From NCBI GenBank assembly GCA_947471745.1, contig CANJKZ010000955.1:1981501-2045500 (forward strand): a stretch of DNA of 64,000 bases. The letters run 5' to 3'. The translations under genes and the position numbers were made by a program. The DNA is from Closterium sp. Naga37s-1. Taxonomy: Eukaryota; Streptophyta; Zygnematophyceae; Desmidiales; Closteriaceae. This document shows, piece by piece, positions 23,743-34,800 of the stretch; within the stretch, counting starts at the first letter, position 1; the number at the start of each line of letters is the position of its first letter. A model generated the notes under the pieces. That model made no database searches. It saw only the letters and a program-made list of their open reading frames with translations, and had not been told where the DNA came from.

Positions 23743-26700
23743 ATGGGACAAGCTAGTGGGGATCCTACATCTGATCCGCGTCAAGGACAGCGAGAAGACC
23801 CGTCAGAGAACGATGAAGCTCGCGCACCACCACTGTCGTTGCGCCGATCAAGTCGACGGCAGAGCCCGCGCGCAACAACCGGCGCAAACCACGGACCGCC
23901 GTCCCCAGCTGTCCAACGCCCGCAACTCCACCCCGCGCGGGCGCAGCCAACACGGGCGCCAGGAGCTCGGCCAGTCGATCCGCGGCATCCAGGCACTCGT
24001 CCCGGGGGCCAGGGTCCATATGAACACCCTGGGAGAGAGCCGCATGACCATACACCTGAATCAGGTGCACTGCCCGCAGACCCTCAGAGAGGCGCCATAG
24101 CTGCCCCAGCGACGCCTCCGGCACAACGGCTGACGGAAGTGGCCCCACCAGTGACTGTACTGGCACCGATACAGCCGGAGGAGCAGGAGCAACAGGCAGT
24201 AGAGAGGGATACTGCGCCATCACCGGTCCTCCAGCCGCGGTCACGAACTCCATACCCGCCACAGGAGGAACCCACGGCAGGCGCATCCGGTTCCCATGAG
24301 CAGCGGCAGATGCAGAGGGAGCTGGGGGAGGGGGAACGGCTGACTGTGGAAGGGGAGGTGCAGGCTCATAGGGCGCAGACGGAGGACGGGACGCATGCGC
24401 TGGAGCGACGCGCGGCGAGTTGCTCTGGCTCGCCTGCCCGTTTCGCTCCAGTCGCATCGCATCAGAAACAACACGCTGTAAATCAGCCATCGTTACTGGC
24501 TGATCATACGCCCAGCCACCACCACGACCGCGCCCCCCCCCACCAGCCACCGCGACTGCCACGGGATGCAGCCCAGTTCGCCTGGGACCCTCGGCGCCGA
24601 GGAGAATCGCGTCGTCTCTCGCTCGTCCCGGGCCGCAGGAGAGTGAGGCCGATGCTGCCGGCGGCCCGGAGACGGCTGACGCTGAGCCAGGGGAGCAGCA
24701 GCGAGCGGCGCGGGATCAGGAACCGCCTAGACGTCCAGGGGCGGCACCGATGTCGCCGCAGTCGGTAGTACGGGAGCCGACAGCGCAACACCCCCCCCCA
24801 CCTCCCCCGGCCCCGGGCCGCCAGTGGTGGCGTACACCGCGTGCGGTGACGAACCAACAGCAGCAACCGGGGCAGGCAGGGCGACAGATACATGCGGCGC
24901 ATCGAGGATCGGGGCGCCCGGGGGGGCATCAACGACAACAACGGGAACTGGAGACTCAACGGGAGCAACAGGAGCAACAGGGGCAACGGGAGCAGGCCCC
25001 GCAGGAGCGCGCGCGTGAGGAGCAGCCCCAGCGGGAGGATGAGGCTCTGCGGCAGGTGGAGCCGGCGCCGGCGGACTCGGGGGCTCCAGCACGGAGGGAG
25101 GCGGTTTCGGTGCAGACGGCAGTGGCGGCTTCTTCGAGGCAGTCACCGAGCCAGACACTGCCGGCGACCTACCGGAACCCGCAGACGCAACGACAACGCG
25201 CTCTGGCTCAAACCAGCCTTCGATCACCATTGCGGAGTGTACGGGGTAGAGGCCGCGGGGGAGGAGCAGCGAGTCGTGTGGGGGGCGGACCAGAGAATGC
25301 TTTCCAGGCGGCGGGACGACAGGCTTTAAGAAGGATAATCGAAGATATCGACCAGGAAGAGCGCAGCGACCCCTCTTATAGGGAGGAGACAGATGTCCTT
25401 GGTAGTACCAGTGAAGAGGAAGATGGAACTCGGGAAAGGGAAGAGGCAGCGAGCAGAAGTCGAATGGAACAGCGGAGTGCAGAGGAATCTCATCGAGCTG
25501 AGGGTGAGCCGCACGATGGCAATCGTACGGCCAGAAATCCAATTCAATCTCCAGCCTCCTCCCCGAGCCGCAGCCGCACAAATCGGACCGCGAGACGCCA
25601 GACCGGCGTGGCGCCCGTGGTCCCACATCAGCGCTACTACTCGCCAGAGGAGCTGGCAACACACAGCGACCGGTTCGCATCACTCGCGAACTGGGATATT
25701 GCCCCGCTCTGCGATAGTCGCCAACCCTCGCAAGCCCGCAGATTGCCGCCAAATCTGTGTCAGCTTTTTTCGCTATGCCTGCTGACACCACTCCTACATC
25801 TATCACGTAACCCGGGCTCCATCGCAGGCTGGCGCCTGCTCCTTTTTCTCCCGCGTCTCACTCTTCGTCAGACTTCGCCAAAATGCCCAGATTGGCCGAA
25901 AATCAAAGCGCGACTCCGTTTGTTCCAACGTGGCGAATGGGATCAGCTGTACAGTGAAGCAACCGAAGCAGTCAATAACCCAGCCCCGCCACGACACCAA
26001 CCCGATGACACAGGTGTCATCAGCAGAGCAGAGGGACTGGCGAAGCACGGGAGTCTACGCAGAGCGGTGTTGGCACTGGAGTCAACCCCGGTCTGCACGC
26101 CCAGTCCCAGGATTTTGGATGAACTTCGACAGAAACACCCACAAGCGGGACCCGAGCCGCTGACGTGGCCCCAACACGATGACCCCCGACGCCTCTCAAT
26201 CCCATACGTTGACTTCCACAAGCTGCTGAGCCGATGCGAGAACGGGGTGGGTGCAGGGCCATCTGGCACCACGTTTGAGCACCTGCGCGATGGGGCAATC
26301 ACAAACGCATCGGTTTGCACCCACCTTCACGCCTTGGTTAACACCATGCTGGGGGGTAAACTGCCCCAGCCTGTAGCAGACCTGCTCACGTCATCCCGCC
26401 TAATTGCCTTGGCCAAGCCAGAAGGCGGGGCCCGACCAATTGCAATAGGCGAATGTTTGACCCGCCTGGCAGCAAAGGCCGCCTTGTCAGTAATAGGAGA
26501 AGCAGCACGGGAGTTTTTCCTCCCGCTGCAATTCGGGGTGGCGGTTCCAAGTGGAGCAGAGGCGATCATCCACACCATACGGGCTTTCACCGACGCCCGA
26601 CCAGACACATTGATACTTCAAACCGACCTATCAAACGCTTTCAACAGTATCTCGCGACAGGCAATAGTGGCAGCTTTACAGGACGATGCTTTACAACCAT

Positions 26701-28568
26701 TACTGCCGCTGGTCCAACTCACATACGGCAACCCGTCGCTACTCTACCTCGATGCCGGCTTAAACAGCGCACCCTTAGCAAGCGAACGAGGCGTCCGCCA
26801 GGGAGACCCCTTAGGCCCTCTGCTTTTCGCGGCAGGAATACACCCAGCCTTACGTGCGACTGCCGACGCCTACCCCCGCATACTCTGCCTAGCCTATGCC
26901 GACGATGTCACGTTCCTAGGTGCCGCCGCCGAGACAACCGAAGCCTTCGCCCATTTTACCGGACAGCTAGAGCTAGTAGGCCTTCGACACAATCCCGGAA
27001 AGTGTGCCGCATGGAGTAGAACCCGCCCAGCCAGCTCGGTGCAACTACCACTAGGAGTTCCCTTTTCCGGTGATGGCGTCCGGCTCTTAGGCAGCTTCAT
27101 AGGAACGACGGAAGGTGCTGCCTCTTTCATTACGGAACAACTCACGGCAATGGCGAAACCACTCCCACTGCTAGAACGGATGGACCCACAGACCTCCTCG
27201 CTGCTCCTCACGCGCTGCATATCTCGCCGCATCGCCTACCTTACGCGGACCACACCGCTCAATTTTCTCCCCGACGGCAAATGGTCGCAGTGGGGACGGG
27301 ACCTACTTGCCACCCTTTTAGCCTCATGCGGTATCCGCTATCCAACAAGTACTACTGAGCAAAACCGGGTCTGGGAACAGTCCACACTACCCCCCTCCCT
27401 AGGTGGGATCGGCCTCACTGACCCCACAGTCGAAGGAGTATATGGCTTCCTAGCAAGTTTCACACAGGCAGCCCTACTCCTCTGCTCGCTCCCCTTAGAA
27501 CAGGACGACATCCAGACACACGCCAAGGATTTCATGCTACTACCACGAGACACTAGCACACCCCTTCACGCGTGGCTGTCGGCCTGTGAGAGGGCTCTGC
27601 CGGCAGACGCCCGTGAGATCCTAGAAGCAGAGAGATTAGAACCTAAGGGCGTGAAGTTGCAACACGCCCTCGCAGTGAAGGTCCACGGGAGGAGATATGC
27701 GAGGCAAGTACAGGAGATCTGGCGGATGAGTCTCAACCCGCTATCAGGGCACACTCAGCGCATGTTCTCCCTTACCGGCTATGGCATGGGAGACTGGCTG
27801 ACGGCTTTACCGATTAAAAACACCCGCCGCGTCGCGCCAGAGCACTTCGCCAATGCCGTCCGCTTTCGCCTTGGCCTACCTTTCTCCACGCCCGCCAAGT
27901 GTGACTGCTCGGACCACACAGAGATCACCGACCCACGGCTGCCAAACCATCTTTTCCGTTGCGGCATGGGCAAGCACAGGATTAACACCCATAACGAGCC
28001 CCGGGACGCTTGCATCACCATGGCACAAGATGCGGGTTTCATCGTCCATGGGGAATCGGCCGCCTACTGCCCAATCGAGGACCAGACCGCGGATATCACT
28101 ATGCGAGACAGGAGCTCAGGGGTGGTGTACATATGTGACGTCACCATCACCGACCCCATCAGCACCAGAGACCCGAATGCAACCAAGGGAAGAGGATGGG
28201 CGGCAAGGGAGATGGCAGACAAGAAGAAGAGACACTATGCCAACCGGTCGGACACGGTGGCATTTTTCCCACTAGCTGTGGATACCTATGGGTGCCCATG
28301 TGCAGAGGTCCCAGAATTCTTGAAGCTACTGGCGGACACAGCTGCTAGGCGTCACTTCAACGCCCAACCACACTCGTTTCATGCAGCTAGGTTCCTCCAT
28401 CTCTTCAGGCAGCGGTGGTCCGTGGCTCTGCAAAGAGCACAGTCAGTGGGCTACCTTATTAAGTCAAGTCAGGCGGCAGTAGCTGAAAATCCCCCCGTGG
28501 GGGGGGTGCAGTCCGAGCTCCACCTTGGGGACTGCTGTGCAGTACTAGAGCCTCTCATGGAGGTGTAG
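23743..28568 (+). CDS. LINE C polyprotein: RT + CCHC + endonuclease (one N-terminal frame change)
   Basis: Starts MGQASGDPTSDPRQGQ; an N-terminal Pro/Arg-rich part runs to about 24.77 kb. The main frame, open to 28568, carries GPENAFQAAGRQAL, NWDIAPLCDSRQPSQARRLP, CENGVGAGPSGTTFEHLRDGAI, LQTDLSNAFNSISR, GVRQGDPLGPLLFAAG and YADD (near 26.90 kb). It continues without a stop through the zinc motif CDC...HLFRC (27.90-27.96 kb) and the endonuclease core TADITMRDRSSGVVYICDVT (28.09-28.15 kb). CAG stands where copy A has TAG. With a single frame change ahead of the conserved part, this is the closest to an intact enzyme of the three. Confidence 0.9.
23765..25230 (-). pseudogene. conserved antisense ORF of LINE C (interrupted)
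   Basis: The start at 25230 reads MVIEGWFEPER, matching MVIAGAPEPSP of copy A. The C-terminal half (24562 down to 23765) has RGRGGGWAYDQPVTMADLQRVV, CLDAADRLAELLAPVLAAPA, LRAGSAVDLIGATTVVV and LDADQM-stop, in register with A and B. The two halves are in different frames, with the change near 24.73-24.77 kb. Start and stop positions agree with the other copies, which supports a real gene rather than a chance open frame. Confidence 0.65.
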
Positions 28569-28674
28569 ATAGGCAGCTGTGGGCAGCTAGACGGTTTCTC
28601 TGCTTGTTCGTTTGCATTCCTTGCACCTATACCTTGCATGTCTGTACCTCCTTCTATATCAATGCACGGACCAT

Positions 28675-28677
<3 letters not shown>

Positions 28678-28730
<53 letters not shown>

Positions 28731-28780
28731 GAGAGAGAACGAGAGAGAGAGAACGAGAGAGAATGAACGAGAGATAGAGA
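28678..28780 (+). repeat. GA-rich microsatellite, right end of the LINE array
   Basis: Pure (GA)n, then imperfect GAGAACGAGAGA units and GAGATAGAGAG, like the tract at 12.74-13.04 kb. It marks the right border of the GA locus. Confidence 0.9.
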
Positions 28781-29159
28781 GAGCGTTCAATAAACTACGG
28801 TTTCGAAATAAAACATGAGTTAAAACAAGATCTAAGCCGACCTAGTTTAGATCTAAGTCGTCTTGGTTAGAATCAAGTCGACCTAATTTGTAATGATCTA
28901 ATTTGACTCAAAATAATAAGTTAGGGTAGTTCTTACTTTGCACTAGTAGGTGGAGCGTGTGTCTGGTGGGAGCTCAACTAGCGAGAAGGAGGAGCGGGAG
29001 AGAAAAGGAACGAACAAACCCTAAGGCAGTCTCAGATTCGTCGCAAAGATTTTGTCCCTATAAATTTTGTTGTTCACGGTGAACATCTGTGCTGTCGCAG
29101 TCCTCGAGACTGAACGCGAGATCTAAAGGTCTCCAGTTCGATTACTGTTAATGTGATTA
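28781..29159. other. spacer with short internal repeats; no gene seen
   Basis: AT-rich DNA with GATCTAAG/GTCGACCTAGTTT-like units repeated two or three times (28.83-28.90 kb) and a CCCTATAAATTT stretch near 29058 that resembles a TATA box. No coding sequence was recognised. Confidence 0.5.
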
Positions 29160-29164
29160 TTTTA

Positions 29165-29307
29165 TGTTGGAAACAGCAGTTGAAAGTTAGAAACGAGAAA
29201 GAGGGTTTGCACTAGCAGGCAGTTGAGTACATATAGGAAACCCTAGATTGGGTTGTACTCACTATTGAGTACCCCACTGCAGGCTAGACAAATATAACAT
29301 TCTAACA
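29165..29307 (-). repeat. 3' LTR of the TRIM-like element
   Basis: 143 bp, TGTTAGAATG...CAACA on the minus strand. Its partner is at 30684-30826. Confidence 0.9.
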
Positions 29308-29333
29308 CACCCCCATAGCCAAAGTGGGGTGTA
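29308..29333 (-). promoter_or_regulatory. polypurine hairpin of the TRIM-like element
   Basis: On the minus strand CACCCCACTTTGGCTATGGGGGTG runs into the LTR; the C and G arms pair as in the full-size copia elements. Confidence 0.6.
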
Positions 29334-29969
29334 ATCAGCACAAGTAAAGCAAAACAAGCTCAGGGTGGATCACAAAGTCACCACACATTCTGAGCACAAG
29401 TACAAGAAGTAGCAGTTTATAGTTCACAAATACAAGCAAAGCTAGAGGATATCACAGAGGGCAAGTGAGGAGGAGGAGCTGGACTGATAGGAAAGGAGAG
29501 AGGAGGCAACGACTGAAGCTGCAAACACACGGGCAACAGGAGCGGCGCTCACTGTGGCTACCGGAAGCGCACCTCCGGACTACAGGAGTAACTGGCTCCG
29601 CGGCTAAGACGAGCGGCAGGAGCAACGGACCCATGGGCGACTGGCGCAGCAGGCTCGCTGGGCTACCGGAGGCGCACCTCCGGACTACTGGCGTTGCTGA
29701 CGACACGACGGCTACCTCCACCCAACCTCCCCCACTGTCGCACCCCCCTGTCACACACCCCCTGATGCACCTCTAGCACTACTCACACTCCACCCCCTCG
29801 CACCACTCCGTCGGCTCCCACACAACCACCCCCCTCAGCGGCAGCTGCAGCAGAGGGAGACAGAGGAGGAGGAGGAGCAGGGGAGGCCGCACACACCCTT
29901 CACCCCATACTCGCCACCCCCAAACCCTAACACAGGGCAGGGAGGTAGCTGGCGGGTAGGGAGGTGAGG

Positions 29970-30570
29970 GGGGGGGGGGGGGGGGGGGGGGGGGCAGGGC
30001 CGCGACAGGGCCGGGGCAGGACGACAGGGCAGGGCCGGGCCGCAACGAAGACGGGAGGGGCCGACACGCGGTCCCCCCCAGGGCGCCGTGACGGGCGACA
30101 GAAGGGGCGACGCGCGGCCCCCCCCAGGTCGCGGCCCCCCCAGGTCGCCTCGACAGGCGACGGGAAAAGGCGGGGGGGGGGGGGGGGGGTGCGCGGGCCC
30201 CCGGTGCGCCGTGACAGGCGACGAAACCACCGCACGCCTCGGGGCGCACGACGGGCAGGGCACCGTCGCGCGCCACGGGGCGCACGACGGGCAGGCAGGG
30301 CACCGTCGCGCGCCACGGGGCGCACGACGGGCAGGCAGGGCACCGTCGCGCGCCACGGGGCGCACGACGGGCAGGCAGGGCACCGTCGCGCGCCACGGGG
30401 CGCACGACGGGCAGGCAGGCAGGCAGGCAGAGCATCGTCGCGCGCCTCGGGGCGCACGACGGGCAGGCAGGGCGTCGCGCGCTCCGGAGGGCGGCGCGAC
30501 GGGCAGAAAACCGCCGCGCGCCACTAGCGCGCGGCGGGACAAAAAATGGCCGCGCGCCATGGGCGCGCGA
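29970..30570 (-). repeat. GC-rich tandem array inside the TRIM-like element
   Basis: A poly-G run (29970-29993) is followed by GC-rich DNA and about four 40-bp units (GCACGACGGGCAGGCAGGGC plus ACCGTCGCGCGCCACGGGGC) at about 30249-30420. Open frames across it are artefacts of the repeat. It lies where the leader arrays of the large copia elements lie. Confidence 0.85.
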
Positions 30571-30671
30571 CATGGAGAATGACAGCGCGTGCCCGAGGCG
30601 CGCGATAGGCAGTGATGACAGCGGAAGCTTAGGTGGGCCCATACACAGGATCGACCCGTGAGGGTCGACCT

Positions 30672-30683
30672 GCTCTGATTCCA
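30672..30683 (-). promoter_or_regulatory. primer-binding site of the TRIM-like element
   Basis: The minus strand reads TGGAATCAGAGC directly after the LTR, one base from the TGGTATCAGAGC consensus. GGGCCCACC lies about 30 bases further in. Confidence 0.7.
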
Positions 30684-30826
30684 TGTTGGAAACAGCAGTT
30701 GAAAGTTAGAAACGAGAAAGAGGGTTTGCACTAGCAGGCAGTTGAGTACATATAGGAAACCCTAGATTGGGCTGTACTCACTATTGAGTACCCCACTGCA
30801 GGCTAGACAAATATAACATTCTGACA
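30684..30826 (-). repeat. 5' LTR of the TRIM-like element
   Basis: 143 bp, about two differences from 29165-29307. TTTTA follows at 30827-30831. Confidence 0.9.
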
Positions 30827-30831
30827 TTTTA

Positions 30832-31673
30832 ATCTTTGGCAAGTAGACGAAGTACCACTTAGTGTCATACTACAGCATAATATACAGAATTTGAAGTTGT
30901 ACAAAATTATATGATTACGCAAAACGCTTCGCAACCCTAAGACGATTTCGTCGCCTCTTGTTTTTTTTTGTGTTTTTTTTTTTTTTTTAGTTTTTCGGAT
31001 TTTCAGAGTTGTTTTTTTGGGAACTCTGAAATTCAGGGTTCATTTTGAGCCTTACTCTGATTTGTCAGAGAAAACTTAAGTTCTGAAAATAAAAAACCCT
31101 GGACAGTCAGTGTACCTATTTTTCCAACTCGGAGTGTCCTTTCCAATATTGAACCCAATCTTTCTGCGCCCCTACAAAAACGTTTACCGTTGTCCTACGC
31201 ACTCACTGACTGTGTTAGAGATGCAAGTAAATTACACTAACTATAATCAGCATAGCCATTTTCCACCAAATCAGGAAGGGGCTCGGTCAAATGCCTATAT
31301 CCTGTACAGAGAAAAATACATTCGTCAGAAATCTACACTGGTCTATCAGAGTAGCTAACATCAAAACCCTGGCAAATCAGAGAAAACGTATCTTCCAAAA
31401 ACGATGCCCAAAAACATCAGAGTGACCCCCCCAAAACCACTTTGATTTTCAGAGAAACAGAGTAATGTACTCTGATAAAAAACCCCTGCTATTGCCGCAG
31501 TCTTTAACGAAGCACAAACCGCTAGTGTATTGCTGGGAATTTCTCGACATTCCTTACCGCGACTATCCACAACACGTACAGTAGCAGCCGTTGTTTGCCC
31601 GTTACTGCTAATGGGGCTTCGCCAACTTTGCGCACTGTTTTACCAAACCATGCATCGCTGGCCTGGCCGAGTC
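30832..31673. other. spacer rich in TCAGAG motifs; no gene seen
   Basis: AT-rich with T-runs. TCAGAG or its complement CTCTGA occurs many times between 30.99 and 31.48 kb, in partly inverted copies (ACTCTGATTTGTCAGAG near 31.05 kb; GGCAAATCAGAG near 31.37 kb). This may be the remnant of a fold-back element. The longest open frames are under 85 codons and unconvincing. Confidence 0.45.
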
Positions 31674-31678
31674 GGCCT

Positions 31679-31804
31679 TGTCAAACATTAAATATTACTG
31701 TAGGCTACATTGGGGTACTCAGTAGAGAGTACAACCCATTAGGGTTGTCCTATTTGTATCACCATCTTGCTAGTCCATCTCATTCCTGTCTTCCTATTCT
31801 GACA
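31679..31804 (+). repeat. 5' LTR of the giant-leader copia element
   Basis: 126 bp, TGTCAAACATTAAATATTAC...CCTATTCTGACA. GGCCT precedes it. Confidence 0.92.
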
Positions 31805-31816
31805 TGGTATTAGAGC
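31805..31816 (+). promoter_or_regulatory. primer-binding site, tRNA-iMet type
   Basis: TGGTATTAGAGC directly follows the 5' LTR. GGGCCCACC lies about 15 bases further on (31831-31839). Confidence 0.78.
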
Positions 31817-31839
31817 ATGATCGTTCCTAGGGCCCACCG

Positions 31840-34800
31840 AACGTTCCGCCCTGCCCTGCCCGTAAGTTTTTTTTTTCGGCCCTGCCCTTAGGCCCGCGCT
31901 CAGCCTTGTGCTGCAGCCCGCGCGCTGCGCTGCCCTGCCCTTAGTCCCTCGCGCCGCCCTGCCCTGCAGCCACGCTCGCCTCTGCAGCCCGCGCTCGCCC
32001 CTGCAGCCGCGCTCGCCCCTACTGCCCGCGCTCGCCCCTGCAGCCCGTGCTCGCCCCTGCAGCCGCGCTCGCCCCTACTGCCCACACTCGGCCCTGCAGC
32101 CCGCGCTCGCCCCTGCAGCCGCGCTCTCCCCTGCAGCCCGCGCTCGCCCCTGCTGCCCGCACTCGCCCCTGCAGCCCGCGCTCGCCCCTGCAGCCGCGCT
32201 CGCCTCTGCAGCCCGCGCTCGCCCCTGCAGCCGCGCTCGCCCCTGCAGCCCGCGCTCGGCCCTGCAGCCCGCGCTCGCCCCTGCAGCCGCGCTCGCCCCT
32301 GCAGCCTGCGCTCGCCCCTGCAGCCCGCGCTCGTCCCTGCTGCCCGCGCTCGCCCCTGCAGCCCGCGCTCACCCCTGCAGCCGCACTCGCCTCTGCAGCC
32401 CGCTCTCGCCCCTGCAGCCGCGCTCGCCCCTGCAGCCACGCTCGCCCCTGCAGCCCGCGCTCGCCCCTGCAGCCCGCGCTCGCCCCTGCAGCCGCGCTCG
32501 CCTCTGCAGCCCGCGCTCGCCCCTGCAGCCATGCTCGCCCCTGCAGCCCGCGCTCTCCCCTGCAGCCCACGCTTGCCCCTGCAGCCGCGCTCGCCCCTGC
32601 AGCCGCGCTCGCCCCTACTGCCCGTGCTCGCCCCTGCAGCCGCGCTCGCCTCTGCAGCCCGCGCTCGCCCCTGCAGCCGCGCTCGCCCATGCAGCCGCGC
32701 TCGCCCCTGCAGCCCGTGCTCGCCCCTGCAGCCCGCGCTCTCCCCTGCAGCCACGCTCGCCCCTGCAGCCTGCGCTCGCCCCTGCAGCCCGCGCTCGGCC
32801 CTGCAGCCCGCGCTCGCCCCTGCAGCCCGCACTCGCCCCTGCAGCCGCGCTCGCCCCTGCAGCCGCACTCGCCTCTGCAGCCCGCACTCGCCTCTGCAGC
32901 CCGCGCTCGCCCCTGCTGCCCGCACTCGCCTCTGCATCCCGCGCTCACCCCTGCAGCCCGCGCTCGCCCCTGCAGCCGCGCTCGCCTCTGCAGCCCGCGC
33001 TCGCCCCTGCATCCGTGCTCGCCCCTGCAGCCCGCGCTCTCCCCTGCAGCCCACGCTTGCCCCTGCAGCCGCGCTCGCCCCTGCAGCCGCGCTCGCCCCT
33101 ACTGCCCGTGCTCGCCCCTGCAGCCGCGCTCGCCTCTGCAGCCCGCGCTCGCCCCTGCAGCCGCGCTCGCCCATGCAGCCGCGCTCGCCCCTGCAGCCCG
33201 TGCTCGCCCCTGCAGCCCGCGCTCGCCCCTGCAGCCGCGCTCGCCTCTGCAGCCCGCGCTCGCCCCTGCAGCCATGCTCGCCCCTGCAGCCCGCGCTCTC
33301 CCCTGCAGCCCACGCTTGCCCCTGCAGCCGTGCTCGCCCCTGCAGCCGCGCTCGCCCCTACTGCCCGTGCTCGCCCCTGCAGCCGCGCTCGCCTCTGCAG
33401 CCCACGCTCGCCCCTGCAGCCGCGCTCGCCCATGCAGCCGCGCTCGCCCCTGCAGCCCGTGCTCGCCCCTGCAGCCCGCGCTCTCCCCTGCAGCCACGCT
33501 CGCCCCTGCAGCCTGCGCTCGCCCCTGCAGCCCGCGCTCGCCCCTGCAGCCCGCGCTCGCCCCTGCAGCCGCGCTCGCCTCTGCAGCCCGCGCTCGCCCC
33601 TGCAGCCATGCTCGCCCCTGCAGCCCGCGCTCTCCCCTGCAGCCCACGCTTGCCCCTGCAGCCGCGCTCGCCCCTGCAGCCGCGCTCGCCCCTACTGCCC
33701 GTGCTCGCCCCTGCAGCCGCGCTCGCCTCTGCAGCCCGCGCTCGCCCCTGCAGCCGCGCTCGCCCATGCAGCCGCGCTCGCCCCTGCAGCCCGTGCTCGC
33801 CCCTGCAGCCCGCGCTCGCCCCTGCAGCCGCGCTCGCCTCTGCAGCCCGCGCTCGCCCCTGCAGCCATGCTCGCCCCTGCAGCCCGCGCTCTCCCCTGCA
33901 GCCCACGCTTGCCCCTGCAGCCGCGCTCGCCCCTGCAGCCGCGCTCGCCCCTACTGCCCGTGCTCGCCCCTGCAGCCGCGCTCGCCTCTGCAGCCCGCGC
34001 TCGCCCCTGCAGCCGCGCTCGCCCATGCAGCCGCGCTCGCCCCTGCAGCCCGTGCTCGCCCCTGCAGCCCGCGCTCTCCCCTGCAGCCACGCTCGCCCCT
34101 GCAGCCTGCGCTCGCCCCTGCAGCCCGCGCTCGCCCCTGCAGCCCGCGCTCGCCCCTGCAGCCGCGCTCGCCTCTGCAGCCCGCGCTCGCCCCTGCAGCC
34201 ATGCTCGCCCCTGCAGCCTGCGCTCTCCCCTGCAGCCCACGCTTGCCCCTGCAGCCGCGCTCGCCCCTGCAGCCGCGCTCGCCCCTACTGCCCGTGCTCG
34301 CCCCTGCAGCCGCGCTCGCCTCTGCAGCCCGCGCTCGCCCCTGCAGCCGCGCTCGCCCATGCAGCCGCGCTCGCCCCTGCAGCCCGTGCTCGCCCCTGCA
34401 GCCCGCGCTCTCCCCTGCAGCCACGCTCGCCCCTGCAGCCTGCGCTCGCCCCTGCAGCCCGCGCTCGGCCCTGCAGCCCGCGCTCGCCCCTGCAGCCCGC
34501 ACTCGCCCCTGCAGCCGCGCTCGCCCCTGCAGCCGCACTCGCCTCTGCAGCCCGCACTCGCCTCTGCAGCCCGCGCTCGCCCCTGCTGCCCGCACTCGCC
34601 TCTGCATCCTGCGCTCACCCCTGCAGCCCGCGCTCGCCCCTGCAGCCGCGCTCGCCTCTGCAGCCCGCGCTCGCCCCTGCAGCCGTGCTCGCCCCTGCAG
34701 CCCGCGCTCTCCCCTGCAGCCCACGCTTGCCCCTGCAGCCGCGCTCGCCCCTGCAGCCGCGCTCGCCCCTACTGCCCGCGCTCGCCCTTGCAGCCGCGCT

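Larger units (their letters stand above)
23485..28677 (+). mobile_element. LINE copy C: RLE-type non-LTR retrotransposon in (GA)n
   Basis: A 5.2-kb element starting GCCTAGTCCTTAGCCTC and ending CTATATCAATGCACGGACCATTAG, GA tract on both sides. The RT-endonuclease part is a single open frame of 1,272 codons and is the best preserved of the three. Both the sense N-terminal reading and the antisense ORF change frame near 24.73-24.77 kb, so a single small indel there probably explains both. Confidence 0.9.
29165..30826 (-). mobile_element. short non-autonomous copia-type LTR element (TRIM-like, 1.66 kb)
   Basis: Two 143-bp LTRs (29165-29307 and 30684-30826) differ at about two bases. TTTTA flanks both sides (29160-29164 and 30827-30831) as a target duplication. 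The minus strand keeps a primer site (TGGAATCAGAGC), GGGCCCACC, a GC-rich tandem array and the polypurine hairpin. No integrase, RT or RNase H was recognised, so it would depend on enzymes from autonomous copia relatives. It looks complete as a non-autonomous element and is young. Confidence 0.9.

Noticed and set aside
29964-30582. Arg/Gly-rich ORFs in the TRIM-like element
   Set aside because: They lie in a 40-bp tandem array and poly-G run and are open in several frames; not genes.
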